Source: Saxidomus purpurata
Lineage: Eukaryota; Mollusca; Bivalvia; Venerida; Veneridae
Length of the DNA: 64,000 nt
NCBI GenBank assembly: GCA_022818135.1
Contig: JAFMSR010000001.1
Span: 4,813,663-4,877,662, forward strand
Direction of reading: 5' to 3'
Below, in pieces: positions 11,337 through 51,590 of this stretch. The position numbers and the translations under genes are program-made. The notes beneath the pieces were generated by a model. The model saw nothing but the letters and a program-made list of their open reading frames with translations, did no database searches and was not told the DNA's origin. Positions within the stretch are counted from its first letter, which is position 1, and the number at the start of each line of letters is the position of its first letter.

Positions 11337-14300
11337 TCACAGGATGATGGCTGTGTATTGCTCAGGGAACAGTATCATCTGAAGAGACTTTCCTGAAATG
11401 AAAAGAATATCTTAGCACTTCATCAATGTCTGTAAGGTACAGTAACTGTAAATTGGCTAATTTTCAAGTGACAAAAATTTCTCAATCTGTAAGCAGACAA
11501 ACTTATTCGTGAAATTTAAGAATTCGTCAACAGTCAATCTATGTAAAATCAATTTATTCGCAAGATTTTGAATAAACAAAAGTGGGAAATTCAACAAAAT
11601 AGCAAAAATAAAATCATCACAAATATTACCCAATTTACAGAACAAAGCTTATCTTGCTATTATGATAAATATTCATTTTGCTTAAGTTGGATCGATACAT
11701 TGATATTAAATTATTTTATTTGAACATAGTGACACCATGTGCGGCAATTTTGTTTCTGAAACAAGATACTTTTTTCATGTACAAACTGAATTCTGGGAAT
11801 ATGGCCGAAATAAGTTGTCCACAAAATTTAGTTGGTTTACAGTATGAAAAAGTAAAGAAAGTGACACAGTGGCAGGTAGTTATTACCAGGCGTCACTTTC
11901 ATGGTAGTAAGTCTATGTCAATACAAGTATCTGTACATAATGTACAATAAGTTTTCAAACAGAAACCTACCTTTAAACACAGATTCATTTGACAGAACAT
12001 GAACACTTCTGGCTGATTGGGGAATATAAGCATGACGACGAAGCAGGGCACACTCCCGAAATCCTGGCTTCCATTCCTTACTGTAAACATCAGCAAATAT
12101 ACTGTATTAATTATCCAAAATGTACCATTATTACAACTTACATATACCACAGAATACAGAAAAATATGAGTCTTGTAACAATTTGAATAAAAAAGTTTTT
12201 ACTGATAAATGACAGTCTCCTCTGAAAAAAAAAACATAAAATCAATTTTCATTTCCACCCCAGCAGATCTGGATTAAACATGTCAACTATCTACAATTTC
12301 ATATGCTACATGCAAGGTGTTTTTTCCAATTGTCACCCAGTCACCATGACAAAAATTCATTCTAGATGACAATGTATATATGCTATTTCAACATCTATTG
12401 TCTAGTGTTACTTACTTGCGAAGATCCTTCTCATCTAGGAGTCTCAGATCATCTATCTCAAGTGTATCATAAGCACCTGAAATATCATACATGCTCTTAT
12501 TATGTTTTATATTGAAATCATTCTGATCAAAATTGTCACACAAAAGAGATAGTTTGAAATATTATCATTGCTATAAACTTATCATATGAAGATTAGCTTG
12601 CCACCAGCAGTGTATTAGCTGGTGAAATTTCATTATTTGTTTGGGCCTCAGTTGTGTAGTTTGCTCAGAGGATCTGCATTCTATCCCTGGGCATACAACT
12701 TTATGCGTATCCTTTGGCAAGACACCTGATGGCATATGTACTTCGGTCCACCCAGCTATAAATGTGTACAGTCCGGAACATTGCTGGCTCTCCCATACTG
12801 ATTTACAACTGGTTCCTTCTTGAGGGGTGTTTCCAGACTGATTAATATAAACAGAGAGAACTTGTTTTACAGCTGAGCTAAAACAAATCAGTACTATGGA
12901 CATGACTCTGACCTCTCCAGCAAGAGCTAAAATTCTTTTCTAATTTGTTTATCCAACACATTGTATTACCAGAGTACAAACAGGCATTGTTCAGTTCTTC
13001 CTTCCAAATTTTATCAATTGTGTGATTTTTTAGAGATACCCTCACTTTGAAAGATGTAAACAGATATTCAGAAGATAAACTAAACCTTACCTGACTGAAT
13101 ATTCACTTCAAAGATAAAACTGGTCTGATACAACCTCTCCTGTCCTTTACTGAAATAAAATATTCAAAGTTGCATTCAGAGTTAACAAAAGAACATTTAC
13201 AGTCATTGTTAAAAGTGTTGCTCCTCACTAACGCTGCAGTTGGTGTAGACCATGAATTTAACAATGACACTGCAAACAGTATAGACCATAAATTTACCAG
13301 TAACACTGTAAAAGGTGTAGACCATGCATTAACAAGTAACACTGCAAACGGTGTAGACCATGATCAGACGGCAACAAAGACTGAAATATTTTCCTCCATT
13401 TAGTTAGTGATAATCTTATACTTACACTGAACATGAAGATACTATAAATATTAAAGAAGCCAATAGACCACTAAATGAAGAACTACATACAAAATCTCAC
13501 ATTAAGTAACAAAGTTCTAGAATAATGTACCTTTTCTTGTAGAACTTTTTGTATTTATTGTCCTCTCGTGCAGAAATCAGTGCAAACACTTTAGCCAGCA
13601 CCTCATTCCTGTCGGAGTACACCTAGAAGGTACAAACACTAAACCTGCAGCTCTTCATAAAATACTAGTTATATTTGCAAAAATTTTATTTTTGCTATTT
13701 TCACAAGATGCAGAAGTTGCAAATTTAAGAAATTTCAAGACACTGGTTTGTTTATTTACAAGCTCCTTTATAATTCAGAATGTAACAGTTTCAAAAAATT
13801 TTGGCGAGACAAAAATTACCCAATTTCAGTTAACACCAAAGAGAGTTAAAGTCAAGTTAGGTCACTCTGACATCTGTAAGGATATGGACAAGGTAACAGA
13901 CATGTCTCTCTGTAAACTTTTTTTATGATATCTTTAGTGGACACTGGTTAAAGTTGCCACATTGCTAGTACATATGCCTGCCATAAAACAGCCGCCAGTA
14001 CACATGTTGCTTTTCCAATTATCTATTTGACCAGCTTTAATTGCTTTAAGTACATGTCTTGATGACTTGTGACTTGATATCCTGACTTCCACACAAAGGT
14101 ACAAGGCAGTCTAAAACTTAAGACAATAATATCCCCCGCCGCAAATAGGAACATTGAAGGAAATAATGTTACTTAGTGTAGTTTTCTCTCACAGGTGCAC
14201 AGCATGGATTTCTAAAAGGCAAGACTTCAAGACTGAAACATATAACCTTAAGTTGTGACCTTGACCTCGAGCAAGCATGCCCGGCACATTGGTTTTGCAC

Positions 14301-17300
14301 ATCGTTTTGATGAGGTGAACCTCTGATCTGAGTTTCATCAAAATCCTTCTAGGGATTAAAGAGATGTGGAGCAGACAGGAAATGTTACTGACGGATGGTC
14401 CAATACAATTTTAGGTTAAGGAGCCAGAAGCCAAGGGGCTATTAATTAAGAGCTTTAAGCCCCAATTTAGGGGGCCATTCTGGCCCCTAACGTTTATCTG
14501 CGTAACCACAATGGCCCCTCGAGGGTTCACCCCCCCTAGTCATGGACATGTGCTGTAATGGGCCATTTATTGAAAACTACTTTTTACCTCCCCTAAGGCC
14601 CTACAGTCATTTGCAGCAATAATCAAGAGGCCGTGGCCCCTTGACTTCAAATGGCAAGTCCCCTGTGGGCTACTTAAATCGTTCGCAAACCTAGATTAGC
14701 CACACAGACGGACAGACAGATGAACGGAAGAAGACCATTCCTATATCCCCCTCCTGTTATGCAGTGGAGGATAAATATATCAAACTGTTGTATGACAAAG
14801 CTGTTGAAAATCATCTGAATTTCAGATTCGTGTGATAAAACATGAACAAACAAAATAAAGCCTTTCTTTATGTAACTTACATCTAGAATTTGTAGGTCAT
14901 AGTTAGTGAATGCGATATATCTGTCTGCCCACTTGGCCGAGCCTCGGATTGCCTCCTCCATATAATGCTCTATATCAAACGTCAGCTGCTTCACGCAAAA
15001 CTGCTCCTGAAAGTGTTTTAAAGTACTGTGAAAACATGTTGAATTTGAGGGCATTTAATATCATGGATCTTTAATAAACTACTATTTCATGGGTACTTGA
15101 ACCTGAACTTGCAAATTTCATTTTTTTAATTTTCAAACTCCCGGATTAACCCGCCTATGAAATCAATTACAATTAGTGCACATTAACTTACACATGTAAT
15201 ACTGTATGGTGCTTTATTTCCGCGTTTCCAAATATTGGCGTCTTTATGTTTTGAATTGACGGTGTCTTAAATTGACACTAATCACATCAGCCACCAAAAT
15301 TAAACCTTGACATTAAATGCAAAACATCTAATCAAGGGAAGCTACTATTACATAACTTAAACTGTAAACTAAGGTTATTATTGTATAGAAGTCCACAAGG
15401 ACCTACCAAGTAACCAAGTCTAACTTGTGATAACAATGCAATGGGGGTATAGAAGAGAGAGTCAATAGGTAAAACTGAAGTGTATGATTTTAACTGCAAC
15501 TCCACGGCACATGTTTACACGTTTGCAATAAAACTGTTAAACATGCGTTATTTATACTCATTTGTGTACCATTACAGACTAATTAAAAAGCCTTTAAAAG
15601 TTTAACATGTCGGTACTTAATTATTGGAATTTGTGTATAATGACGGTGATTAGATTTGGCACAATCAATGTTGACTTCCAATATTGCCAAAATAAAACCC
15701 CCTAAATAGTACTTATACAGTAGTTAAACAATACCATGTGAGAAACATACCTAGTGCCTTATGGTCATTAATTGTTTCACATTATTTAATTCTCTGAGAT
15801 AGTAAAAATAATCCAAAATCGGTATTATAAGAAAGAATATTTAGATAACAAGAGCTGTCCATAAGACAACACGCTCGACTATTGTGGGTGTTTGCTAATA
15901 AAACAAAACTTTTATCAGTGTAATAGCAAAACAAAATTCTGCTAACTATTAAGTATAAACTAGGAAAGTTGAATCATAAAAAAAGTCAAAATCTATAACT
16001 ATAGATTTAATTTTTGGTAAATTAATTGTTTGATACAAAATTTACCCTGAACACTATTGCAAGGTTTGATATAACTACCATAAGTGGTTACTGTGATATG
16101 TGCATGATAGTACCTTGCATGCAAAACTTTACCAAATTTTCAAAGTCAAACAAGGGCCATAATTTGCACTAAATTTAAACAAGAGTTATCTGTCTTGACT
16201 GTGTGACACCTCTTAAGACATTAAAAAAGTTTCAAGTCAATATCATAAGTGGTTACTGAGATATGTGCATGATAGTACCTAGCAGGCAAAACTTTAACCA
16301 AATTTTCAAAGTCAAACAAGGGCCATAATTAGTATTAAATTTATACAAGAGTTATCTGACTTGACTGTGTGACACCCCTAGAGACATTAACGAAGTTTCA
16401 AGTCAATATCATAAGTGGTTACTGAGATATGTGCATGATAGTACCTAGCAGGCAAAACTTTAACCAAATTTTCAAAGTCAAACAAGGGCCATAATTTGTA
16501 CTAAATTTTTTCAAGAGTTATCTGCCTTGATTGTATGACACCCCTAAAGACATGAACAAAGTTTCAAGTCAATATCATAAGTGGTTACTGAGATATATGC
16601 ATGATAGTACCTAGCAGGCAAAACTTTAACCAAATTTTCAAAGTCAAACAAGGGCCATAATTTGTACTAAATTTTTTCAAGAGTTATCTGCCTTGATTGC
16701 ATGACACCCCTAAAGACATGAACAAAGTTTCAAGTCAATATTATAAGTGGTTACTGAGATATGTGCATGATAGTACCTAGCAGGCAAAACTTTAACCAAA
16801 TTTTCAAAGNNNNNNNNNNNNNNNNNNNNNNNNNNNNNNNNNNNNNNNNNNNNNNNNNNNNNNNNNNNNNNNNNNNNNNNNNNNNNNNNNNNNNNNNNNN
16901 NNNNNNNNNNNNNNNNNNNNNNNNNNNNNNNNNNNNNNNNNNNNNNNNNNNNNNNNNNNNNNNNNNNNNNNNNNNNNNNNNNNNNNNNNNNNNNNNNNNN
17001 NNNNNNNNNNNNNNNNNNNNNNNNNNNNNNNNNNNNNNNNNNNNNNNNNNNNNNNNNNNNNNNNNNNNNNNNNNNNNNNNNNNNNNNNNNNNNNNNNNNN
17101 NNNNNNNNNNNNNNNNNNNNNNNNNNNNNNNNNNNNNNNNNNNNNNNNNNNNNNNNNNNNNNNNNNNNNNNNNNNNNNNNNNNNNNNNNNNNNNNNNNNN
17201 NNNNNNNNNNNNNNNNNNNNNNNNNNNNNNNNNNNNNNNNNNNNNNNNNNNNNNNNNNNNNNNNNNNNNNNNNNNNNNNNNNNNNNNNNNNNNNNNNNNN

Positions 17301-18774
17301 NNNNNNNNNGGCTCAGAATCCAATTGTGGCCTATTAGAAATATAAATGTTGATGTTCTAGGTCAATAAGATAGTTATGAAAGAAAATATGCAGTTGTTTT
17401 TGGGAATTACATATATTTATTTGTAAACTGGATTGATATTGGATCACGATATATTTTTGTAGCCAATTACGACATTGGTCTCAGGAGAGGATTATATGTT
17501 TACCCTTTCAGTAAGCACACTGCCAAATATAAAGACTAACTGACCTAGTTTCAGACCTCAAACACGGGTACAACTAGAACTGTGTCCAAAGGACACGGAT
17601 GCCCCCACTGTGCAGATGTGCTCGTAAACAAGAGCAGCTTCATTTAATGTCTACAAAATTCTGTTCTTATCATAGCGTTTCAGTTGAAATTTCCTCAATT
17701 CATGTATTAATGATAAAAAAGTTACCTAACTCTTGAGGCATCATATTTGGTCTCTTTACAGATGGAATACAATATTAGTGTCTGAATAAAACAAAATTTT
17801 GAAACACATGTCTGGTCTCCTAAAACTGCAGGAACACAATGCTGTGATCAGAGAAATATGTTGGGTATACAGTTACTTTTGGCTGTGGCAACTCATCTTT
17901 TACATAGACAAGATCAATAATAGATCCACTTAAGTGTGTTGGTAATATCACACACTGGCGATAATTAAGCAGAGGTTCAGATAGTCTTCTGTACCAAACT
18001 GAATCAACGTTGATGTTGAAATCACCTAAGATTATGTCAGGTTGCCTATCGTATACTGTGCTGGTAAGATCTGTAATAAATGTGGCAGGTGCTGTTGATG
18101 GAGATCGATAGAGTACCTGTATTGAGCCGACACCGGGTTTTGAAGATAATTCAACAAACAGCTGTTCCATATGAGGTTGGTAAGATGTAGTTGATGATAC
18201 AACTGGAATGTTTTCAGAACAGTAAAACAGAATTCCATGGCAGTTACAAACTGATGACTTTTCTAAGCATCTCAGGGTCCAGCCCTCACGTTGGTAGTAT
18301 CTGATCTGGTCATGGTAGACATTTGCTTCTGTTAAGCACACTATATCTGCTATCTTTTGCTTTCACAAAATTTCTATATGGTATATAGTGAAAAAATCAA
18401 CAAAGGGCCATAATTCTGTTAAATTTGGTCGCCGCGAAAATTCCTTCCTTTACTACCATCTACACATTAAGGTTGTTCATCCCTGGAAGTTTAAGCAAAA
18501 TCTGCCATCCGGTTTAAGAGGAGTTGCGTTCACAAGATTTCGGGACGTACGGACGGACGGACGGACGGACTGACGGACGGACGGACAAGTGCAACGCTAT
18601 ATGCACCCCACTTTGTGGGGGCATAAAAATGTCACCGTAATGAAAAGCATGGTTTTGTTATATTTACCGGACTACCTTTGTAACTGGGATAGTTGGTTAC
18701 TGAAAGAACAAGTATTTCATCAACACCAGACCAGGTTGAAATAAAGCGGATTAAGTAGAGCATGAACACATTGC
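11337..18774 (-). CDS. Unrecognised conserved-looking gene, eight exons, 5' end missing
   Basis: Exons in transcript order (- strand): 18676-18774, 15407-15474, 14881-15006, 13531-13622, 13091-13149, 12416-12476, 11971-12080 and 11337-11392. Each has GT-AG edges and every junction phase agrees (1,0,0,2,1,2,1), giving about 222 codons to TGA at 11337-11339. Composition is protein-like: segments include ISTWSGVDEILVLSV, FYTPIALLSQVRLGYL, GSAKWADRYIAFTNYDLQIL, DNKYKKFYKK and a hydrophobic C-terminus LFPEQYTAIIL. No signal peptide or clear membrane helix is visible in the recovered part. I do not recognise the family. The first exon has a strong internal acceptor (ttgttctttcag) that would shorten it to 24 nt with the same phase, so its left boundary is uncertain. 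No start codon is assigned; 5' exons may lie between 18775 and 21357. The 15474-18676 intron holds an F2 repeat, the assembly gap and an F4 repeat. Confidence 0.72.
12610..12860 (+). repeat. SINE-like element
   Basis: Shares an ordered set of phrases with 41135-41345: a tRNA-like gttcgaatccc-type box (here attctatccctggg), a body with cacccagctataaatg, 'ggctctccc', and a tail agagagaacttgttttacagctgagc. It lies in an intron of the unknown minus-strand gene. Divergent; boundaries approximate. Confidence 0.45.
13225..13370. repeat. Short tandem repeat, period ~45 bp, about three to four copies
   Basis: Units contain 'ggtgtagaccatg', 'acaagtaacactgcaaa' and diverge between copies. Because 45 is a multiple of three, an open frame of 77 codons runs through it on the + strand; this is a by-product, not evidence of a gene. 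It lies just upstream (transcript sense) of the exon at 13091-13149. Confidence 0.6.
14190..14775 (+). mobile_element. Degenerate Helentron-like fragments
   Basis: Two pieces abut. At 14190-14405 a single core-like unit holds 'tgtgaccttgacctcga' and 'agtttcatcaaaatccttct'. At 14410-14775 a second piece ends with ggacagacagatgaacgga, agaccattcctatatccccc and tggaggata, which matches the 3' end of family F3 (agaccatttctaatatcccc...gggggata). Coding capacity none. Confidence 0.5.
15849..16809 (+). mobile_element. Helentron/pearl-like repeat, family F2-related, tandem core running into gap
   Basis: Opens acaagagctgtccataagac and cacgctcgact, as in F2. From about 16100 it becomes a very regular tandem array of ~168-bp units (each with caagggccataatt, gagttatctg, gtttcaagtcaatatcata and gtgcatgatagtacctagc). 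At least four near-identical units are present when the sequence breaks into Ns at 16810. The right end of the element is not visible after the gap. Confidence 0.7.
16810..17309. other. Assembly gap (500 Ns)
   Basis: Exactly 500 N, a typical placeholder for unknown length. It interrupts the near-identical ~168-bp array, so the true array is probably longer. Any open frame crossing it is meaningless. Confidence 0.98.
17568..18627 (+). mobile_element. Helentron/pearl-like repeat, family F4, carrying an endonuclease fragment
   Basis: Left end aactagaactgtgtccaaag gacacggatgcccccac; right end caccccactttgtgggggcataaaa. ATGCCCCCAC on the left and GTGGGGGCAT on the right are perfect 10-bp subterminal inverted repeats. 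Order: left flank, endonuclease-like open frame on the - strand (17820-18362), one F4 core unit (18366-18542, with aatcaacaaagggccataat and ccatccggtttaagaggagt), a (GGAC)n-type microsatellite (18543-18586), then the right hairpin. Confidence 0.75.
17820..18362 (-). pseudogene. Endonuclease/exonuclease/phosphatase (EEP) domain fragment
   Basis: An open frame of about 173 codons carries EEP-family landmarks in the right order: MCLTEANV near the start, VLYRSPS, IILGDFNINVDS in the middle, and YFSDHSIVFLQF at the end, where GDFN and SDH are the usual catalytic motifs. EEP domains of this type occur in LINE retrotransposons and in the Helentron class of rolling-circle transposons. No reverse transcriptase or Rep/helicase is present next to it. 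It sits inside the F4 element in inverse orientation, so it is a fragment, probably from a mobile element. It is not part of the host gene in whose intron it lies. Confidence 0.7.
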
Positions 18775-18903
18775 CTAGTCATATTACAACATTTGTCATC
18801 CATAAGAAAAAGATAGTTATCAGTACAGCTACTTAAGACAACACTTTAGCCATGGAATCAGACTTGATGACTCACGAAATTTTATTTGCCTAGTTAGTTC
18901 TAA

Positions 18904-20940
18904 ACAACAGGGTAAAGATGGCTCTGTACCATTCACCTGGCTACCACTGGCTATAATACACGGTCAACAATTGCATCAGAGGGTCAGTTTTGACCTGGGA
19001 GTCATGATTCGAGGTTAAATACACAATGCTACATTCCAAATATCTAAGCTCTGGGTCTTTTAGTTTTAGACAAGAAGATTTTTGAAGTTTTCCTTAAATA
19101 AGCCTATGTGGAATAAAGTGCCCACTCCCCTTGGCAGGGTCAATTTTGAACAAGGGGTTATCCTTTGAACATACTGTACTTGGTAGTGGTCCACAAGGCA
19201 AATCTAGATGCCAAATATCTAAGCTCTATGCCTTGTGGTTTCAGAAAAGATTTTTTTACAGTTTTTCCTATGAAAACCTATGTAAAACAAGAGCCATGTT
19301 ACACATGGTTAACCCCCCCGCCGGGAAAAAGTTACCTGAAGGTTGTACTTTCGTACATTTTACTTGGTGAGAGGAAATCCTTAAAAAGCCGTATAGTTAT
19401 GGTCATGCTGAGTACAGTTTTCAAGTAAGTGGAAAAAGAATAAGGCAATGAAGAGAAGGTTTGCAAAATTATATTAATGTTCATTATCAGTATAGGTATG
19501 ATATTTTTCTATTTGACTAAAAGTAGGCAAGGTAGAGTTATTGTTCTTACACACTGCACTTCCTACCAATGTGCTATGTCGGTGTATTAAGTTTGAAGAA
19601 AATCCCTCAAGTACTTTTGGAGTCATGCTCTGGACAAAACTTTTAAAGTAAATCTGATAAAGGGGAATAACTATAAAAGTAGGCATAGTAGAGTTATTGT
19701 TTTTGCACACTGCACTTCCTACCAATGTGCTATGTCAGTGTATTAAGTTTGAAGAAAATCCCTTAAGTACTTTTGGAGTTATGCTCTGGACAAAACTTTT
19801 AAAGTAAATCTGATAAAGGGGAATAACTCTAAAAGTAGGCAAGGTAGAGTTATTGTTCTTGCACACTGCACTTCCTACCAATGTGCTATGTCAGTGTATT
19901 AAGTTTGAAGAAAATCCCTTACGTACTTTTGGAGTTATGCTTCGGACCAGTAAATCTGATAAAGGAGAATAACTCTAAAAGTAGGCAAGGTAGATTTATT
20001 GTTCTTGCACACTGCACTTCCTACCAATGTGCTATGTCAGTGTATTAAGTTTGAAGAAAATCCCTCAAGTACTTTTGGAGTTATGCTTTGGACAAAACTT
20101 TTAAAGTAAATCTGATAAATGGAAATAACTCTAAAAGGAGGCAAGGTAGAGTTATTGTTCTTGCACACTGCACTTCCTAGCAATGTGCTATGTCAGTGTA
20201 CTACGTTTGAAGAAAATCCCTCAAGTACTTTTGGAGTTATGCTCTGGACAAAACTTTCAAAGTAAATCTGATAAAGGGAAATAACCCTAAAAGTAGGCAA
20301 GGTAGAGTTATTGTTCTTGCACACTGCACTTCCTACCAATGTGCTATGTCAGTGTATTAAGTTTGAAGAAAATCCCTTATGTACTTTTGGAGTTATGCTT
20401 CGGACAAAGTTTTTCAAGTAAATCTGATAAAAGGGAATAACTCTAAAAGTAGGCAAGGAAGAGTTATTGTTCTTACATACTGCATTTCCTCCCAATGTGC
20501 TCTGTCAGTGTATGAAGTTTGAAGAAAATCCCTTAAGTACTTTTGGAGTTATGCTCTGGACAAAATTGGGACGGACGCATGGACGGACGGAGACCATTTC
20601 TAATATCCCCTTCGCCTTCGGCGGGGGGATAATCAATAGACTGCCAAGGTAGGGTCAATTTTGAACTGGGATCATATTTTAACTCTCTTGGTAAAGGTCC
20701 ACTAGACAATGCTACATGCCTTACACCTTGTGGTTTCAAAAAAGTTTTTTTTATTTGTTGCCAATAGCAACCAGAGTTCTGCATGAAATGGAATTCTTTG
20801 AACACTTTTGATAGAACCTCAAGCACAGAACATCCCTGCCAAGTTTTATCAACATTGGCCCAGTGGTTTCAGAGATGTCATTTGAAGGAAATGGTGACTG
20901 GAGAAAAAGTACAACGCATGCCTGGCAATCCTAATATTTG
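18904..20940 (+). mobile_element. Helentron/pearl-like repeat, family F1, copy 3 (split by F3)
   Basis: The left part (18904-19286) has the F1 start (caagatggc-type, ccattcacct), two core units with gggtcaattttga and ccaaatatctaagctct, and stops inside 'cctatgtaaa'. After the F3 insertion, F1 resumes at about 20634-20640 (ctgccaaggtagggtcaatt) and runs to the F1-specific right flank (agcaaccagagttctgcatg, caacattggcccagtggttt, gagatgtcatttgaaggaaa). The terminal hairpin seems lost; the end is approximate. Confidence 0.7.
19287..20633 (+). mobile_element. Helentron/pearl-like repeat, family F3, copy 1 (nested in F1)
   Basis: Starts acaagagccatgttacacat with a small ccatgttacacatgg hairpin, then ccccccgccgggaaaaagtt. 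It has a ~250-bp left flank, about seven tandem core units of ~155 bp (one unit lacks ~12 bp), a short ggacggacg microsatellite, and a right end atccccttcgccttcggcgg followed by ggggata. Left ccccccgccg and right cggcgggggg are subterminal inverted repeats. Core units carry gcacactgcacttcctacca and aagtttgaagaaaatccctc. Confidence 0.8.
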
Positions 20941-21357
20941 CCCCGATAGTTCTGAGAAAATGATAAACGGAACAGTTTCTTCATCAATTTTTCAAATTTT
21001 ATTGTCACATTTTTACAGCCATGACAAAACAATATTTATTTTTCCCCACGACCTGGAAGAGGTGTTGTAGTCTCCACTGCCCTGAATCTGTGAAATTGAT
21101 AATCATATTTCCAATCCAATTTTTGAGGTTACTGAATTTTCATGTTTAACCATTTCCTGCAGGAAACTTGCACAAATTTCCAACCATTTCCTGCATAAGA
21201 CGGGTACTAATTTTTAACCATTTCCTGTTGTCGACTGGTACTAATTTCCAACCACTTTTTGAAGGAGACTGGTACACAAGACTGGCACTAACTTTTCCAC
21301 AACTTCCTGCAGCAGACTGGTACCAGTAAATTACATGTCCAACTGAATCAACATGTC

Positions 21358-50897
<29,540 letters not shown>

Positions 50898-51580
50898 GCG
50901 TCTTCTTTGAAATTCATGCGTCCAAATACGCTTAATTATGCATTTCTGAGAGTCCTGGTATGACAAGATAGAAAGATGAAAGATAGAGCAGGAGGCAGAG
51001 ACAAAACCCAAAAATTGTCTCCATGTCCAACTGAACCCGACACCGATCTGCCTACCAAGATCGACTCTTCCATAAATCAAACTGTCAATGCCTTTTATTG
51101 CAATAATGTCCACAATATATTAAACAATGTGAAATCAGGCTATTCTTCACAACTATGTAACTGTATTTAGTTACATTTATGGTTACTAAATATAGTATTA
51201 CCACCAACCTGATGAAAGGGGTAGGAAATCTTACTTTTGCTTTCTTGTTGGCGTAAAAACGCTGGCTACTCTCCGGGTCTGTGCAGACTTACTTCCCTGT
51301 GGGGTGATATTGAAGGGTGACTGACCAGACCTCAAAGAGGTATTCCTTGGGGTAAACATACTGAACTGACAAATAGTTAACAAGGTATTTTAGAATAAAC
51401 ACATTTCTCGATGCCGGTAGTTTGCGGGAAGTGCTTCGAAATCTGTGTCGCTTGTGTCACTGTAAAAAACGGACAGGTGTAAAACCAGGAAAAGTTTATG
51501 CGGAAATTCCGGAAAACCTGACTAAGACTAATTATTCAAAATGCGTAGCCACGGACACTGAGCAAGTCGAGGCATCATCC
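50898..51580. other. Region upstream of NUP133 exon 1
   Basis: Expected to hold the NUP133 5' UTR and promoter. No TATA box or named motif is convincing. The open frame with the assumed start continues upstream without a stop for ~70 codons on the - strand, so a longer N-terminus cannot be excluded. A + strand open frame at 51422-51736 has a CRLC...CHCKK stretch but no context that supports a gene. Confidence 0.4.
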
Positions 51581-51590
51581 CGGCTGTCAT

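Noticed and set aside
16751..17345. Frames of ~190 codons across 16751-17345
   Set aside because: They consist almost entirely of Ns in the assembly gap.
20880..21357. 5' exons of the unknown minus-strand gene (e.g. an acceptor-donor pair near 21040-21090)
   Set aside because: Short candidate exons exist but their phase could not be tied to the first supported exon, and the stretch is more simply the NUP133 3' UTR.
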